NCBI GenBank assembly: GCA_018398585.1
Contig: JAGTTD010000001.1
Location: forward strand, 27,969,438-28,033,437
Direction of reading: 5' to 3'
Length of the DNA: 64,000 nt
DNA from: Simmondsia chinensis
Taxonomy: Eukaryota; Streptophyta; Magnoliopsida; Caryophyllales; Simmondsiaceae
The first letter of the stretch is position 1; every line of letters starts with the position of its first letter. Shown piece after piece: positions 1-10,900 of this stretch. Below the pieces are notes generated by a model. It was given only the letters and a program-made list of their open reading frames with translations, was not told the origin of the DNA and searched no databases. A program made the translations under genes and the position numbers.

Positions 1-99
1 ATTTCTCTTCTTATACCTTCTCCCTCCTTCCCTAATACTAATTCTGCCCCTAATTCTTTCCTTTCTCCCTCAATTTCTTCTCTTTTCATGATTAATTTA
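1..99. other. Pyrimidine-rich LTR-like sequence
   Basis: This is C/T-rich sequence that leads into LTR-terminus-like repeats at 100-285. By analogy with the gypsy LTR ending at 7882, which has the same CT-rich stretch before its PBS, this is probably the 3' part of a 5' LTR on the plus strand. The rest of the element lies outside the window. Confidence 0.4.
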
Positions 100-285
100 T
101 GAAGTTTTGACCTAATTACTAAACTGGATCATAACAATTGGTATCAGAGCTAAGTTTGACCTAATTACCTTTTTGGGTCATAATAGTTGGTATCAGAGCA
201 AAGTTTTGACCTAGTTACTACGTTGGGTTATAACAGTTGGTATCAGAGTTAAGTTTGACCTAATTACCAAATTGGGTCATAATAG
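100..285 (+). repeat. Tandem LTR-end plus PBS repeats (about 49-50 bp)
   Basis: The motif GACCTAATTAC...GGGTCATAA recurs four times and is followed three times by TGGTATCAGAG(C), at 139-150, 188-199 and 238-249 (the third has T as last base). TGGTATCAGAGC is the usual plant LTR-retrotransposon primer-binding site complementary to initiator tRNA-Met. The first copy has the normal order: LTR end ...ATAACA, two bases, PBS. The next units repeat the LTR end and PBS at a spacing of 49-50 bp. The fourth LTR-end copy lacks a PBS. No gag ORF follows. Confidence 0.75.
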
Positions 286-1040
286 AATTGAAAAGGGGAT
301 GAAAGATAATTTGAGAATACTGTGAACAAAAATTATTAAAAACTAGTGCATGATATCCATTTATCAAGTAATGATGCATTCAAGTTTTTCTCATACACAT
401 AAGAGTCATATAAGATGATGACAAGTTGATTATTTTTGAAGAACCAAAAATTTAAGGTATTAGATGCTCATTATTTTTTGTAAGATGTAAAATTATTTTA
501 ATTGTATTTGATATATTTAAATATAAAATAGGGTGGGCTTAACGATAAAAATAGACCTAAACAAACATATATTTATATAAAATTTTTAAAAAAATATAAA
601 TTCAGGACCTCAAGCCCCCCTCAATACGCCACTAATAAGAAATCAATATCTCCTTCTGTCTATCCTAACTTGCTTCCCCAAATTTCCCATTCTTTCCCTT
701 TCTTTTGTTAAGATCACCTCACCCTTCCTATTAAATATTTTTCTTCCCTGTTCCTCCAATAATGCTCTAATTCCTCTTTGTTACTACTGTTATAAACAGT
801 GGGTTTGATTCTTGACAAGATCTTGAAAAGTTCAACAGTGCATTAGCACCATCCATTGGGATGTTACAAGCAAATTTATGGGGCTAGCCCAAATTTTCAT
901 ACTTGGAATTACATCCCAACTTACTCTAGTTTATCAAAAGTAGCATTGTTGTATGAAGCAGAATATGTTGAATGTTTTGACCAAAAAAACAATATGTTGA
1001 ATGAATGAAATATGTCTCTCTTCCTGCTCTTTCCGAAAAA
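286..1040. other. AT-rich stretch, nothing recognised
   Basis: I see no ORF, RNA gene or repeat boundary here. Short phrases such as the CCTCAAGCCCCCCTCAA stretch near 607 look like debris of old elements, but I cannot place them. Confidence 0.5.
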
Positions 1041-1050
1041 GAGTGACGGT

Positions 1051-1256
1051 ATGACTGAATTAGAGAGTAAAGAAGGGCAACTAGAAAAGTCACAATGCCC
1101 TCCATCATTAGCGAGTATGACTGAATTAGAGAGTAAAGAAGGGCAACTAGAAAAGTCACAATGCCCTCCATCATTAGCGAAGTCACCCCTTATCCCACGT
1201 AAGAAAGGGCAACTAGAAAAGTCACAATGCCCTCCATCATTAACAAAGTCACCCCT
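1051..1256 (+). repeat. 66-bp tandem repeat, three copies
   Basis: A unit starting GGGCAACTAGAAAAGTCACA begins at 1075, 1141 and 1207, an exact 66-bp spacing. Partial sequence of the preceding unit (ATGACTGAATTAGAGAGTAA) lies at 1051. The third copy diverges after about 45 bp. 66 is a multiple of three, so one frame stays open and gives a repetitive ORF, but nothing suggests that it is translated. Confidence 0.85.
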
Positions 1257-1358
1257 TCTTGATCAACCATGCCCCCTTGTACCTATAAATCTTCCATGAG
1301 CACATCCGGCTATGAGTTGTAGAAACCCTCGCAATTGAAATCCCTGTCACTGTCTAAA

Positions 1359-1760
1359 TCACCTCCATTTTCTCAAACCTAAAATAGCTCCCAAGGATTG
1401 CTCATTCGCTAAAATGTGGTTGACATGAATCGGACCCGCCACTGATGCCACGTCCCTTACACCACTTTCCAGACCAGAATCAATTTGACCTTGCAACCAA
1501 ACACAAATATTCCCTATGGTCGTAGTGGCTAAAGGAAGGGCATCTGATTGTCGGGTAGAGGAGGAGTTTGCAACAACCATTGGGTCAAACACTCCAACGG
1601 TACTAGAAAACAAGGAGGTCATGACCAATGGTACAAAGTAGGCAATACTGGCTACAAAATGGTTGCCCAAGGCAGCACACAGTAAGTTGTCTAGGTAGAT
1701 GGCGACACTAGAGCTGTCCAAAGAAGAGTCCGATAGTTTCAAAACCGTTGATTGAAGCAA
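1359..1760 (-). CDS. Hypothetical ORF, 133 codons, not recognised
   Basis: This minus-strand ORF starts with ATG and ends at a TGA. The product is rich in Ser, Val and Leu, with a hydrophobic stretch around residues 25-55. I recognise no motif. It lies between a tandem repeat and a LINE insertion, with no matching exon nearby. It could be a relict exon of a host gene or chance. Among ORFs in transposon-free sequence here it is longer than average, which is the only reason to list it. Confidence 0.2.
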   Translation of the reverse strand: MLQSTVLKLSDSSLDSSSVAIYLDNLLCAALGNHFVASIAYFVPLVMTSLFSSTVGVFDPMVVANSSSTRQSDALPLATTTIGNICVWLQGQIDSGLESGVRDVASVAGPIHVNHILANEQSLGAILGLRKWR

Positions 1761-2153
1761 TGTATGTGGAGTTGAACTTGGAATAAGGGTTAAAAATTAA
1801 CTTACATTTCCTTAAAGATCCCCCACACAGTCGATGCAACGTGTGTAGAACCATGCTCTTGCAACAACACCTCGACTACGACTATTATTTGACTATAAAC
1901 CAAAATTTGATTCCACGGATCCAAATTCAAGAGTTCCTCAATGAGAAGCAATGTGATTTGTAAGACAAGTTGTGAAATAAGTTAAAGTTGTTTAGAAGAA
2001 TGTTGGCGAAAAGAAAACTTGAAATAAGATTTATCTTTTCCTTCTAGATTGCATCAAGCAAGATAACACTACTTACTACCAAGTTAAACAAGCAAGATCT
2101 GAAAACAAAATCTAATAGCATCATAAGTTGAATTGAAACGAAATATTGAGATA
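1761..2153. other. Unassigned sequence
   Basis: I see no coding potential and no recognisable repeat between the hypothetical ORF and the target-site duplication of the RTE LINE that starts at 2154. Confidence 0.5.
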
Positions 2154-4281
2154 TGAAGCCCTATGGTTGAAGCTGAAACAATGGAGAAGTGCCTTCGAAT
2201 TGAAAGGCTTACGGCTCAGTAGATCAAAAACTGAGCATATGGAATTTTAATTATGTACCACAACCAGCCCAAGTGTAGAGGACGTGAAGATTAGGTATGA
2301 ATGCATACCAAAAAAAGATTGTTTCCGACATTTAAACTCCATGGTTTAGCAAGACAACAAAGTTGATGAGGATGTTAACAGCCGAATTAAAGGGGGATGA
2401 CATAAGTGGAAGACAGCTTCAGTGATACTGTGCAATAAAAAGTGCCCTCTCAAGTTGAAAGGAAAATACTATAAGACGGTACTAAAATCAACTATAGCAT
2501 ACAATTTTGATGTTGGCTAGTTAAAAGGTACCACAAACAAAAGTTAAAAGTGGCGGAGATGAGAATATTGCGATGGATGTGAGGACATATTAGGAAGAAT
2601 AGGATCTAAAATGAAGTAATAAGACAAGGTGATCCTCTTTCCCCTTTTCTTTTCATCCTTGTAGTCGGCGTTCTAAGTCGTATGATCTCTCAAGGTCGGG
2701 AGCACAATATGTTCTGTGGGATTGAGGTGGGTAGAGAGTCTGTGTCTGTATCTCATTTGCAATTTGCGGATCACACCATTTTCTTTTTGGAAGACAATCT
2801 AGAGAGATTTAAGGCTGCCGCTTTCTTACCTTGGAGTTCCTTTAGGAGCTAATCCTAGGTCTTCTAGCTTTTGGGAGTCTGTGATTAGGAAAGTTGTTAA
2901 GAGGTTGGATGGTTGGAAACATTTTAGCTTTTCTTTAGGGAGCCATGTTACTCTTGTCTAATCATGTCTTTCTAGTATTCCCATTTACTACTCGTCTCTC
3001 TTCAGCATTCCTGTGTCAGTAGCAAAACGCATTGAGCGGATCACAAGGGACTTTCTTTGGTCAAGGGTGGAGGATCATCAGAACCATTTGGTCGGTTGGG
3101 ATAGAGTCTGTAGGCTGCACAGCCATGGGGGGTTAGATATCGGTAATTTGGTATTTAAGAACATGTCTCTTTTAGGTAAATGGTTATGGCGATTCCCTGG
3201 AGAACCTAATTCCCTTTGCCACAAGGTGATAAGGAGTATTCGGCCTTCAAGAGAATGGGTGGGATGCAGGGCTAGTGGATGTGTTCCTCAACTTGGAAGT
3301 TTATCTCTCATCTTTACCCTTCTTTCCTTCCTCACACTCGCCTTATGAACGGCTCTGATGACCGCATTCGTATCTGGGAAGATATGTGGGTTGGAATACT
3401 ACTCTCTCTCACCAGTTCCCATTGTTATATGCCCCGGTTTCTTCCTTCACCATTCAACAAGGGGGTTCACTTTCTGGGAATATACACCTTTCGTAGGGAC
3501 CTTACCACAAAAGAAATATATGAACTCACACATCTAACCCACATTTTGGATCAAATTCGTTTATCTTCATTGCCTGACAAGGGGTTAGGTGCTGGATGTG
3601 TCAAGACACTTTTACTTCTAAATCTTTCTTTCATTATCTTACATTAAGTAACTGATTTCTAGTTTTTCCCTTGTGCTCTTATGCCTGGAAAGCTAAGATT
3701 GTTCCCTTTAGAATCAAGGTTTTTTATGGTCTTTACTTCTTAACAAGCTAAATACTCATGATTACCTGAAGAAACATAGACCTTTTAAGACTGTCTCCAG
3801 AATCTATATTATGTGCTTCCAAAGTGGTAAGACGAACAATCATTTATTTTTGCATTGTACAGTAGCTTGAAATTTATGGAGCAGATTTTTTTTCCCCTCT
3901 CTTTGGCCTACGCCAAGATCAGTTGATAGTATCCTTATGTTGAAATTCCACGGCATAAGGAAGAGGATGGAAGTCTTATCACTATTCTCGTCAACCAAGA
4001 TTGTTGTTCTTTGGTGCATATGGTTAGAAAGGAATGCTGGAATTTTCAAAGACCAATATACACCAGATCATTTCTTGTGGAAAAAGGTGGTCTTTTTACG
4101 ATCTTTGTTGACCAAGAGCTTCAGGGCTTTGTTCACAAAGCTTTAGCTAATTTGCAGAGGGATTGGAGGGCTCTATGTTATTAGCTACATCTTTATTTGT
4201 TTTTTTGGTAGTGTTTTGAAGACATATTGTTCTTAATTCTTTGTACATTTTTTCTCTCTCAATGATATTTCTTTTTTCAAT

Positions 4282-4320
<39 letters not shown>

Positions 4321-4901
4321 AGCAAATTAGGAGTGGCTCCAATTGAAGACAAGTTGAGGGAGCAACGCCTGTAAATGGTTTGGGCATGTTAGGAGGAGAC
4401 CAACTACGGCCCATGTTAGGAAATGTGAAAAACTGCATACTACGCACTGGAAGCGGAGTAGAGGCATGTCAAAGAAAAGTTGAATGAAGATGATTAAACA
4501 TGACCTTACCTACCTAAACCTTAATGCAGAGATGGCCTTAGATAGAGCTAAATGTGGGTCTCAAATACGTGTAGCCAACATAGCTTTTTAGGAAAAAGTA
4601 GCACAACGAGGCCACTTCACAACACTCCTATGCTTTCATGTTTGCTATTGTTGCTACTATATTGCTGCCTGCATGTCTTGTACTGCTTTATTTGACTTGA
4701 CTTTTACTTTTATTTTTACTTTTACTTCACTTGACCTTTTTAGGGTTGGGGGTCCTCAGAAATAGTATCTCCCTTTAGGATAGCACCCTGTAAGGGTAAG
4801 GCTGCATACATTTCAAGCCCCCTCAACCCCGCCTTAACAGGAACCTTTCAAGCACTGGGTTTGTTATTGTTATTGTTGTTGTTGTTGTGTGAAGCCCTAC
4901 G
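2154..4901 (+). mobile_element. RTE-type LINE, 5'-truncated, split by a nested L1
   Basis: This is a non-LTR retrotransposon fragment, collinear with the last third of the RTE copy at 52.3-56.4 kb. Residues downstream of the reverse transcriptase active site are at 2166-2620. The C-terminal reading (EDKLREQR, then FGH followed by a VRRRPTTA-like segment and ALDRA) is at 4319-4560. The 3' UTR ends in a (TTG)n tail at 4858-4889. Many stops and frameshifts make it dead. The flanks TGAAGCCCTATG (2154-2165) and TGAAGCCCTACG (4890-4901) form a 12-bp target-site duplication with one mismatch. The two halves join smoothly if 2621-4318 is removed. Confidence 0.85.
2621..4318 (+). mobile_element. L1-type LINE 3' fragment inserted in the RTE copy
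   Basis: The first bases encode QGDPLSPFLFILVV, a conserved reverse-transcriptase block of plant L1 LINEs. Downstream come an RT C-terminal ORF (3013-3348, containing RITRDFLWSRVEDHQNH and HGGLDIGNLVFKNMSLLGKW) and a zf-RVT-like part (3279-3647 and beyond), broken by stops. The fragment ends in a 36-nt poly-A tail (4283-4318). It is 5'-truncated within the RT domain. I find no convincing target-site duplication of its own. It interrupts the RTE coding region, so it inserted after that element. Confidence 0.85.
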
Positions 4902-5158
4902 ATTCCTAAGTTAGCAGGTCCCTTTAGGTTCACAAAAATCCATGTTTGAAAGCAATTTCGAAGCAATGGCTACATTTAAGACTTCAGGAGGGGAAACACA
5001 ACATCAAAAGTTATAGCATTGTGTAGTTCTAATAAGTTACCGCAGAAAACACGTAAATGGCATCTAAGCTGATTAACTTGCCTGATTAAGCATTAGGGTT
5101 TCCCATATTAATGGATAATGGGAAACTCTGCCATCATGTTCAAAGAGATGAGATCATT
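4902..5158. other. 3' flank of the Abraxas-like gene
   Basis: This short intergenic sequence lies between the LINE insertion and the proposed stop codon of the minus-strand gene. It probably contains that gene's 3' UTR. I could not place a poly-A signal with confidence. Confidence 0.4.
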
Positions 5159-6649
5159 TCAGGACCTTATAGTTCTGCAAAATAAAATGGTACAACATCA
5201 CCACAATTCATCAACTGGCCCTACTACTTCGAATCTTGTAAATCTAATCATCTCTGTGACCATTATGCAAGTAATACCAGAAGTGACTACAAAAGCATAG
5301 GGCTTTCCAGTATCTAAAAAATTAGCATTGCCTCTTTTAAGATTATGCTAAAGCAACGGCAAAAAGATAAGGAAATGCACACTAGAAGAAGCGAGCGCAA
5401 ACGATTACCTTGATTTACGAAAGACGCCCATAATCCACTGCTCAAAATCATTCAAATCCTGCAACCTTATACCTCAGCTTCATGTTATGATTTTCCTACC
5501 AATAGCCCATAAACATTTTATCAAAATCAACCTTTCACCTCTCAAAATAACATATGAAAACCATAAATATATAATGCTCACCCACATTTTTTTTATTTTA
5601 TTTTATATTTTATATATGGTAATGACGGGGAGGGGAAATGTTACAGCGGGGATTTGGAGTTAAAATGTTGTAGGAATAAAGCGTATGAGAACCACAACAC
5701 ATATATGATATCAACAAAGAGCAAGTTGAAATTACAAACGAATTAAACCCACCTGCTCAAGAACCCTTGCAGAAGAGCTCTCAACCAACCTAGCCAAGCT
5801 ATCAAGCTTGGCAAGCATCTTCTCATACAACTCCTCTACCCCAGCAGTGTACTTGGCCGCATCTGATCCCAACAAGTTTTTCAAGTTCAGAATCTGGTAG
5901 CACTCAGCATACAAATCCAACTCCTTTTGCTCTTTTAAAACCTTCTTCATGTCACTCAGCTTTTCTCTCTCCTTTTTCCGATCGTCCTTCCCAGGCGACC
6001 CTCTTAAATCACAGGACAAATATGGGAGCTGCGATTTAGGGCAAAACAAGCAGTAATGGCCTCGAAAAGCAGGGCCAATGTTGATGATATCAAAGGATTG
6101 AGGGTCGAAAGTGTAAGAAGAAGGCCGGAACTGGTAAGCGCGGTACTCGTGTGTGTGGATCTCGCGCTGATTGTGATACTCAGTGATGGGGGTCGCGAGC
6201 AGAAGGAAGACGGAAGGGGGGAAAGTGAGGGAGGAATTGTCAACGGGTAAGAAGAATTGAGAGGCAGCGCAAAGGGATTGGGAGACGGAGTATTCACGAA
6301 GAGAAGGGCGGAGAGGGGAGCAACGGCGTGCGGAGAACCATCCGAGGAGGTGATGGTGGTGGTGGGATGAGTGGAAGAGGGGGTGGAAGGGGAGGAGTTG
6401 GCCGGAGGAGTCGTAGAAGGATGGGGAGGCAGAGGAGGAGAGGAAGCCGGTGACGGTGGCAACAAGGGTAGCGGAGGAGGCGGTGGAGGGGGCGGAAGAG
6501 TCGTCATCGGAAAGGGAGGAGGGAGGCATGTGGGAGACGCTGCCGAACAGGAGGCCGTCGGTGTCACCGGCGGCGGAAGAGACACGGTGGATGAGGGCGG
6601 AGAGGGTTGCACCGGAGACCGTTACCTTCTGCAAGGATTGCTCCTCCAT
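5159..6649 (-). CDS. Abraxas/FAM175-like MPN-minus protein (BRISC/BRCA1-A scaffold)
   Basis: Proposed structure: complement of 5159-5174, 5409-5458 and 5753-6649, giving 320 residues. Exon 1 alone encodes 299. The N-terminus (TVSGATLSALIHRV) starts an MPN fold. The segment GWFSARR stands where an active JAMM protease would have its metal-binding His-X-His motif, so this is a catalytically dead MPN-minus scaffold. ITEYHNQREIHTHEYRAYQF and FDPQSFDIINIGPAFRGHY are typical of plant FAM175/Abraxas homologues. Residues about 215-299 are Lys/Glu-rich and form a predicted coiled coil. In animals such proteins hold the BRCC36 deubiquitinase in BRISC or BRCA1-A complexes; that role is inferred here. 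Donors CAG|GTGGGT and CAAG|GTAATC and acceptors TTGCAG and TTTTGCAG are visible. Exon 2 joins exon 1 in phase 0. Exon 3 is only five codons long and is the least certain part. Codons in exon 1 are GC-rich, unlike the surroundings. Confidence 0.75.
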
Positions 6650-7542
6650 CGCTGTTTGACTTTGCTCTGCCGGTCGGGGTTATCCAGGAAACGTGACTCT
6701 GAGTTCGCCGCTCACCTGCTGGGCTGTACCGCTTTTAATTACTCGGTGGGAGAGAGATATGGCTGGAGTCAAATGGCAAGTACAAAAAGGTTAATGGCAG
6801 GCACGGACCAAATAATCCTTCGGCAAAGTGATTTACGGTTTAATTTGAATACTTGTACGATCTAACTTTTGGTGAAACGTTATTACTTGTAATTAAACTT
6901 CTTTATGTTGGAAAACATATGAGGATAATCAGTAATTATTATATAATAATAAAATAAATAAAGGAACTTAAATTATCTTTGAGTGAGGGATTTATTTTCA
7001 AAATATCCAATTTTAATATGAATCACTTTTATCATTACAATATTTAGTCTTAAGCTTTCATAATATTTAAACTATGTACTCAAAGTAATTAGGCTTAACA
7101 TGAATAGAACGATCTTCCCAAGCTTGAGAAGTGTAAATCTCAAGCTTTAATGTGCAAGAGAATAACACAATTAATGTAACTAAATGAAGACATAAATAAG
7201 ATGAATAAATTGACTTTAAACAAGATAATAGAAGTGAAAGAATTGACCGAAGAAATTACCACGCCGTAGTAAATCTACTGTTGTTTATGCGCCCACAGAG
7301 GTACAATGGGATAAACGGCACTCCGACTCCCAAGGTTTAACACAGCACCCACCTCAGTAGTGTACTCCGAGGAAGTGGGTTGGACTAAGCCCCAACTTGC
7401 TCAGTAACGGAACAGAGAATATTTTGAGAGAGAAGATATGCTATAAGGAAGAAGGAGAAATTCCGTATTTGAATTATGTTGAATGCTTGTTTTGCAAAAC
7501 CCTAAGGCTCCGTATTTATAGAAAGAAATACTTGGAGGTTAA
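6650..7542. other. Upstream region of the Abraxas-like gene, then AT-rich spacer
   Basis: The first 200 bases are the divergent upstream and presumed promoter of the minus-strand gene. I could not pick a convincing TATA box. The remainder to 7537 has no ORF of note. Bases 7538-7542 (GTTAA) are the left target-site duplication of the following gypsy element. Confidence 0.5.
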
Positions 7543-7882
7543 TGTTATGTTTTTATTTCGTCTTTCTTATGTAATAAGTTGTAATTGTCTCGTTATCGTT
7601 TGAATTGTTTTTTGGCGCCAAAGTTAGTTAGTCCCCGGGTAGTTGGTTTTGGCGGGAATATTGCTTGGTTGATTAGTAGAGGCTTGTGTCGTTTGTTTAG
7701 CTCCTATAAAGAGCTAGAATGATGTAAGGTTGGATTATCCAATGAAATACATATTAATCCTTGTGATTAAAACTTCTCTCTCTCATCTAAACTCTTCTAT
7801 TTTCTCATCTTCTTCACTTCTTTCTCATCCCAAATTCTATTGATTCTTAGGTTAAGTTCAAGATTCAATCTAGAACTTAACA
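7543..7882 (+). repeat. 5' LTR of the gypsy element
   Basis: It starts TGTTATGTTT and ends ACTTAACA. A TATA-like CTCCTATAAAGAGC near 7702 and the pyrimidine-rich 3' part would serve as promoter and R/U5 region. It pairs with 12226-12565 at equal length. Confidence 0.95.
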
Positions 7883-7884
7883 AT

Positions 7885-7896
7885 TGGTATCAGAGC
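7885..7896 (+). promoter_or_regulatory. Primer-binding site (initiator tRNA-Met)
   Basis: TGGTATCAGAGC lies two bases after the 5' LTR and matches the 3' end of plant initiator tRNA-Met, the common primer for minus-strand DNA synthesis. Confidence 0.95.
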
Positions 7897-7917
7897 TTGT
7901 TTCGATTCACAAATTAA

Positions 7918-10900
7918 TGGATACAAACGAAATTCCCTTGATTGGAGGTGTCACCGCCCGATCAGCAGCAGCAAGAGCAGCTGCAGGGTCAACCGATTCG
8001 GATGAGGTTGTGACAGTATCGCTAATGGATAGCAGATTTGAGGCATTACTATCTCAATTCAAGCGAGTTGTTGATGAAGTTATTCCACAGCAGGTTGGAA
8101 CAACAGTTGATCTCCAGGTTCAGCGAGTTGAAGTTAAAATCGCTGAACAATTCTTACAACAATCACGGGAACTGGAGGCAAAGTTTAATCAGAGGTTTGA
8201 TCAACAACGGCAACTGTTGGAAGAAAAGTTCTCTGAGTTTAGAGAACAGGTTATGAGGCCTATGCCTCCTGCTGCTCCAGATCCTCTGATTCCTGCCAGT
8301 GTCTTACAAGCAGATCAACCGATTGGGCCTCGGGATGGAATAAGATCAAATGCTCCCGTGTCGATGATGAATTCGAGTGTTAATACCAGAATTCAAGATC
8401 CAAACCCTGAGATCGAAGTTACTGAGAGGCAACTTAACAATGAGCAGGTGCTGCCTCGATCTTCAAACTAGAACATTGACTCCGGACCACGACCAACTAA
8501 TATGGACAGACCTCCAGACCAGATGTTGCAACAGCACTCAGGGGGTATTGAGGAGTCTTCCAACTCCAGGAGCCAGAACCAAAGGCAACCGCGAGTTCAG
8601 ATTGATGCAATTGAGGGGAAATAACCTCATTCGTGGCTAAGGAGTTGTGAACGGTACTTCCATTTTTATCACATTGATGAATCTGAAAAAGTTCAAATTG
8701 CGGCTGTTTATTTGCTTGGGGATCATGAGGTATGGTTTTATAGCTTGTTAAGAAGTAGACCCTTCATTACTTGGAATGAATTTGCAAGAGCCTTGTGTGC
8801 CCGATATAGTGATGAAGATGATAGTGACATAGTGGACAAATTCAACAAAGTTAAGCAAGAGACGACTGTGAAGGACTACATGACTAGATTTGAAAATCTG
8901 AGGGCTAGCATTGTGAATGAAATTGAGGCCTCTGAATCTTATTATGTAGCTGCCTTCATTAGCGGATTGAAGCCTAAGTTGAAAATTTTGGTCAAAGCCG
9001 TAGATCCCATTGATTTATCCATGGCGTTTGCTAAAGCCAAGCTGTATGAGGCCCCCGGATTGGCATCTAGTGATGTGTCCAAGTCCCGTGGAAGTAGTTC
9101 TCATCTGCAACAAGGGAAATCCAGGCCCAACAGATCAGAGGGCTCGCAACAACAAAGGCTGTGCTATCGATGCAATCAACCTTATCACTTTGGCCATAAG
9201 TGTAATACCAAGTACCTTATGTCGGCTAAAGGTACTACGGTTGAGAAACTCTCTGAGGAAGAAGGAAATACAGAAGATAACACTGATTCTGATCAAGAGA
9301 TTGAAGAAGATCCAGATGAAACTGCAGTAGAAATTTTAATAAAAGCTCTCACTGGTAATGGGGCTCATAGCACGATCAAGATCAAAGGAAAGGCTGGGAA
9401 AAGATCCATTATCATTCTCATTGATAGTGGAAGTACTCATAGCTTCATTGATCCCAAAGTGGTCAAGAAGGTGGGCCACGAAGTGATACAAACTCATCCA
9501 CTTGTTGTGACAGTGGCAGATGGCAAGACTGTCATGACCCAGAACAAGTGCAGAGGATTTGTTTGGCTGATGCAAGACCGAAAGTTCCATTATGACTTCA
9601 GAATCCTGCCCTTGGGAGGGTGTGACATGGTGCTCGGAGTGGATTGGATGAGGGCTTTTAGTCCTGTGCTGTTCGATTATGCCAATCTCACAGTATCTTT
9701 TGAAGTTCAAGGTTCGAAGGTTACATTACAAGGCATTGCAGAACAGGCTCAACTTCAGGTAATAAAAGGAAGTAAGATGAAGAAGGGTCTTCAAAGCTGT
9801 GCTTACCAGTGGGTAGGCCAATTATTTGCCATATCCTTAGCCGAGATGATCAGCATAACAGAACCAGAAGTGCAGATTCTGGTTACAGAATTCAGTGATG
9901 TCTTTGAGGTGCCAAAGTCCTTACCTCCGAGAAGGAGTTTGGATCATGAAATACCTCTCCAAGAGGGTGCTGCTCCGGTGAAGATAAGGCCGTATAGATA
10001 TCCCCACGCACAGAAGACAGAGATAGAAAGGCAAGTGGAGGAATTACTTCAGACAAATTTCATCCGAGCTAGCCATAGTCCTTTTGCCTCTCCGGTTATT
10101 CTTGTCAAGAAGAAAGATGGTTCGGCACGCATGTGTATTGATTATAGGCAACTCAACTCTATGACTGTGAAGGATAAGTTTCCTATACCAGTTATAGATG
10201 ATTTGCTGGATGAGTTACATGGAGCTCGAGTCTTTTCCAAGTTGGATCTTCGCCAAGGTTATCATCAGATCAGAGTGGGAGAGCATGATGTGTACAAGAC
10301 TGCCTTCCGGACACATCATGGACACTTTGAATTTGTGGTCATGCCATTTGGCTTGACCAACGCTCCAGCAACATTCCAGGCTCTTATGAATGATGTCTTC
10401 AAACAATTCCTTAGGAAATTTGTATTGGTTTTCTTTGATGACATCCTCATTTACAGTTCATCATTTGAAGAACATCTGAAGCATCTGAAGGAAGTATTTC
10501 GAGTCATGAGTGAACAGAAACTTTATGCTAAGTTAGGCAAGTGTGCTTTTGCTCAAACACACCTGGAATATCTGGGACATGTGATCTCTTGTGATGGAAT
10601 TGCAACCGATCCTTCAATAGTCCAAGCCATGAAGGATTGGGCTGTGCCGGTCACCTTGAAGCAATTAAGGGGATTTCTGGGTTTAACTGGCTACTACCGC
10701 AAGTTTGTAGCCAACTATGGATCCTTAGCCAAGCCTCTAACAGATTTGCTCAAGAAAAACTCGTTCAAATGGTCAGAAGATGCTCAAAATTCCTTCGATG
10801 CTCTCAAAAGTGCAATGTGCAGAGCACCAGTTTTAGCCATGCCAGATTTTTCTTCAAGCTTCATTATAGAAACAGACGCAAGTGGAAGTGGTATTGGGGC

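Noticed and set aside
139..249. tRNA gene fragments
   Set aside because: TGGTATCAGAGC matches only the tRNA 3' end. Its position after LTR ends marks primer-binding sites. No cloverleaf is present.
6004..6612. Long Pro/Ser/Thr-rich minus-strand ORF and Gly-rich plus-strand ORFs over the Abraxas-like exon
   Set aside because: They are other-frame shadows of a GC-rich exon. Only the 305-codon frame has family motifs.
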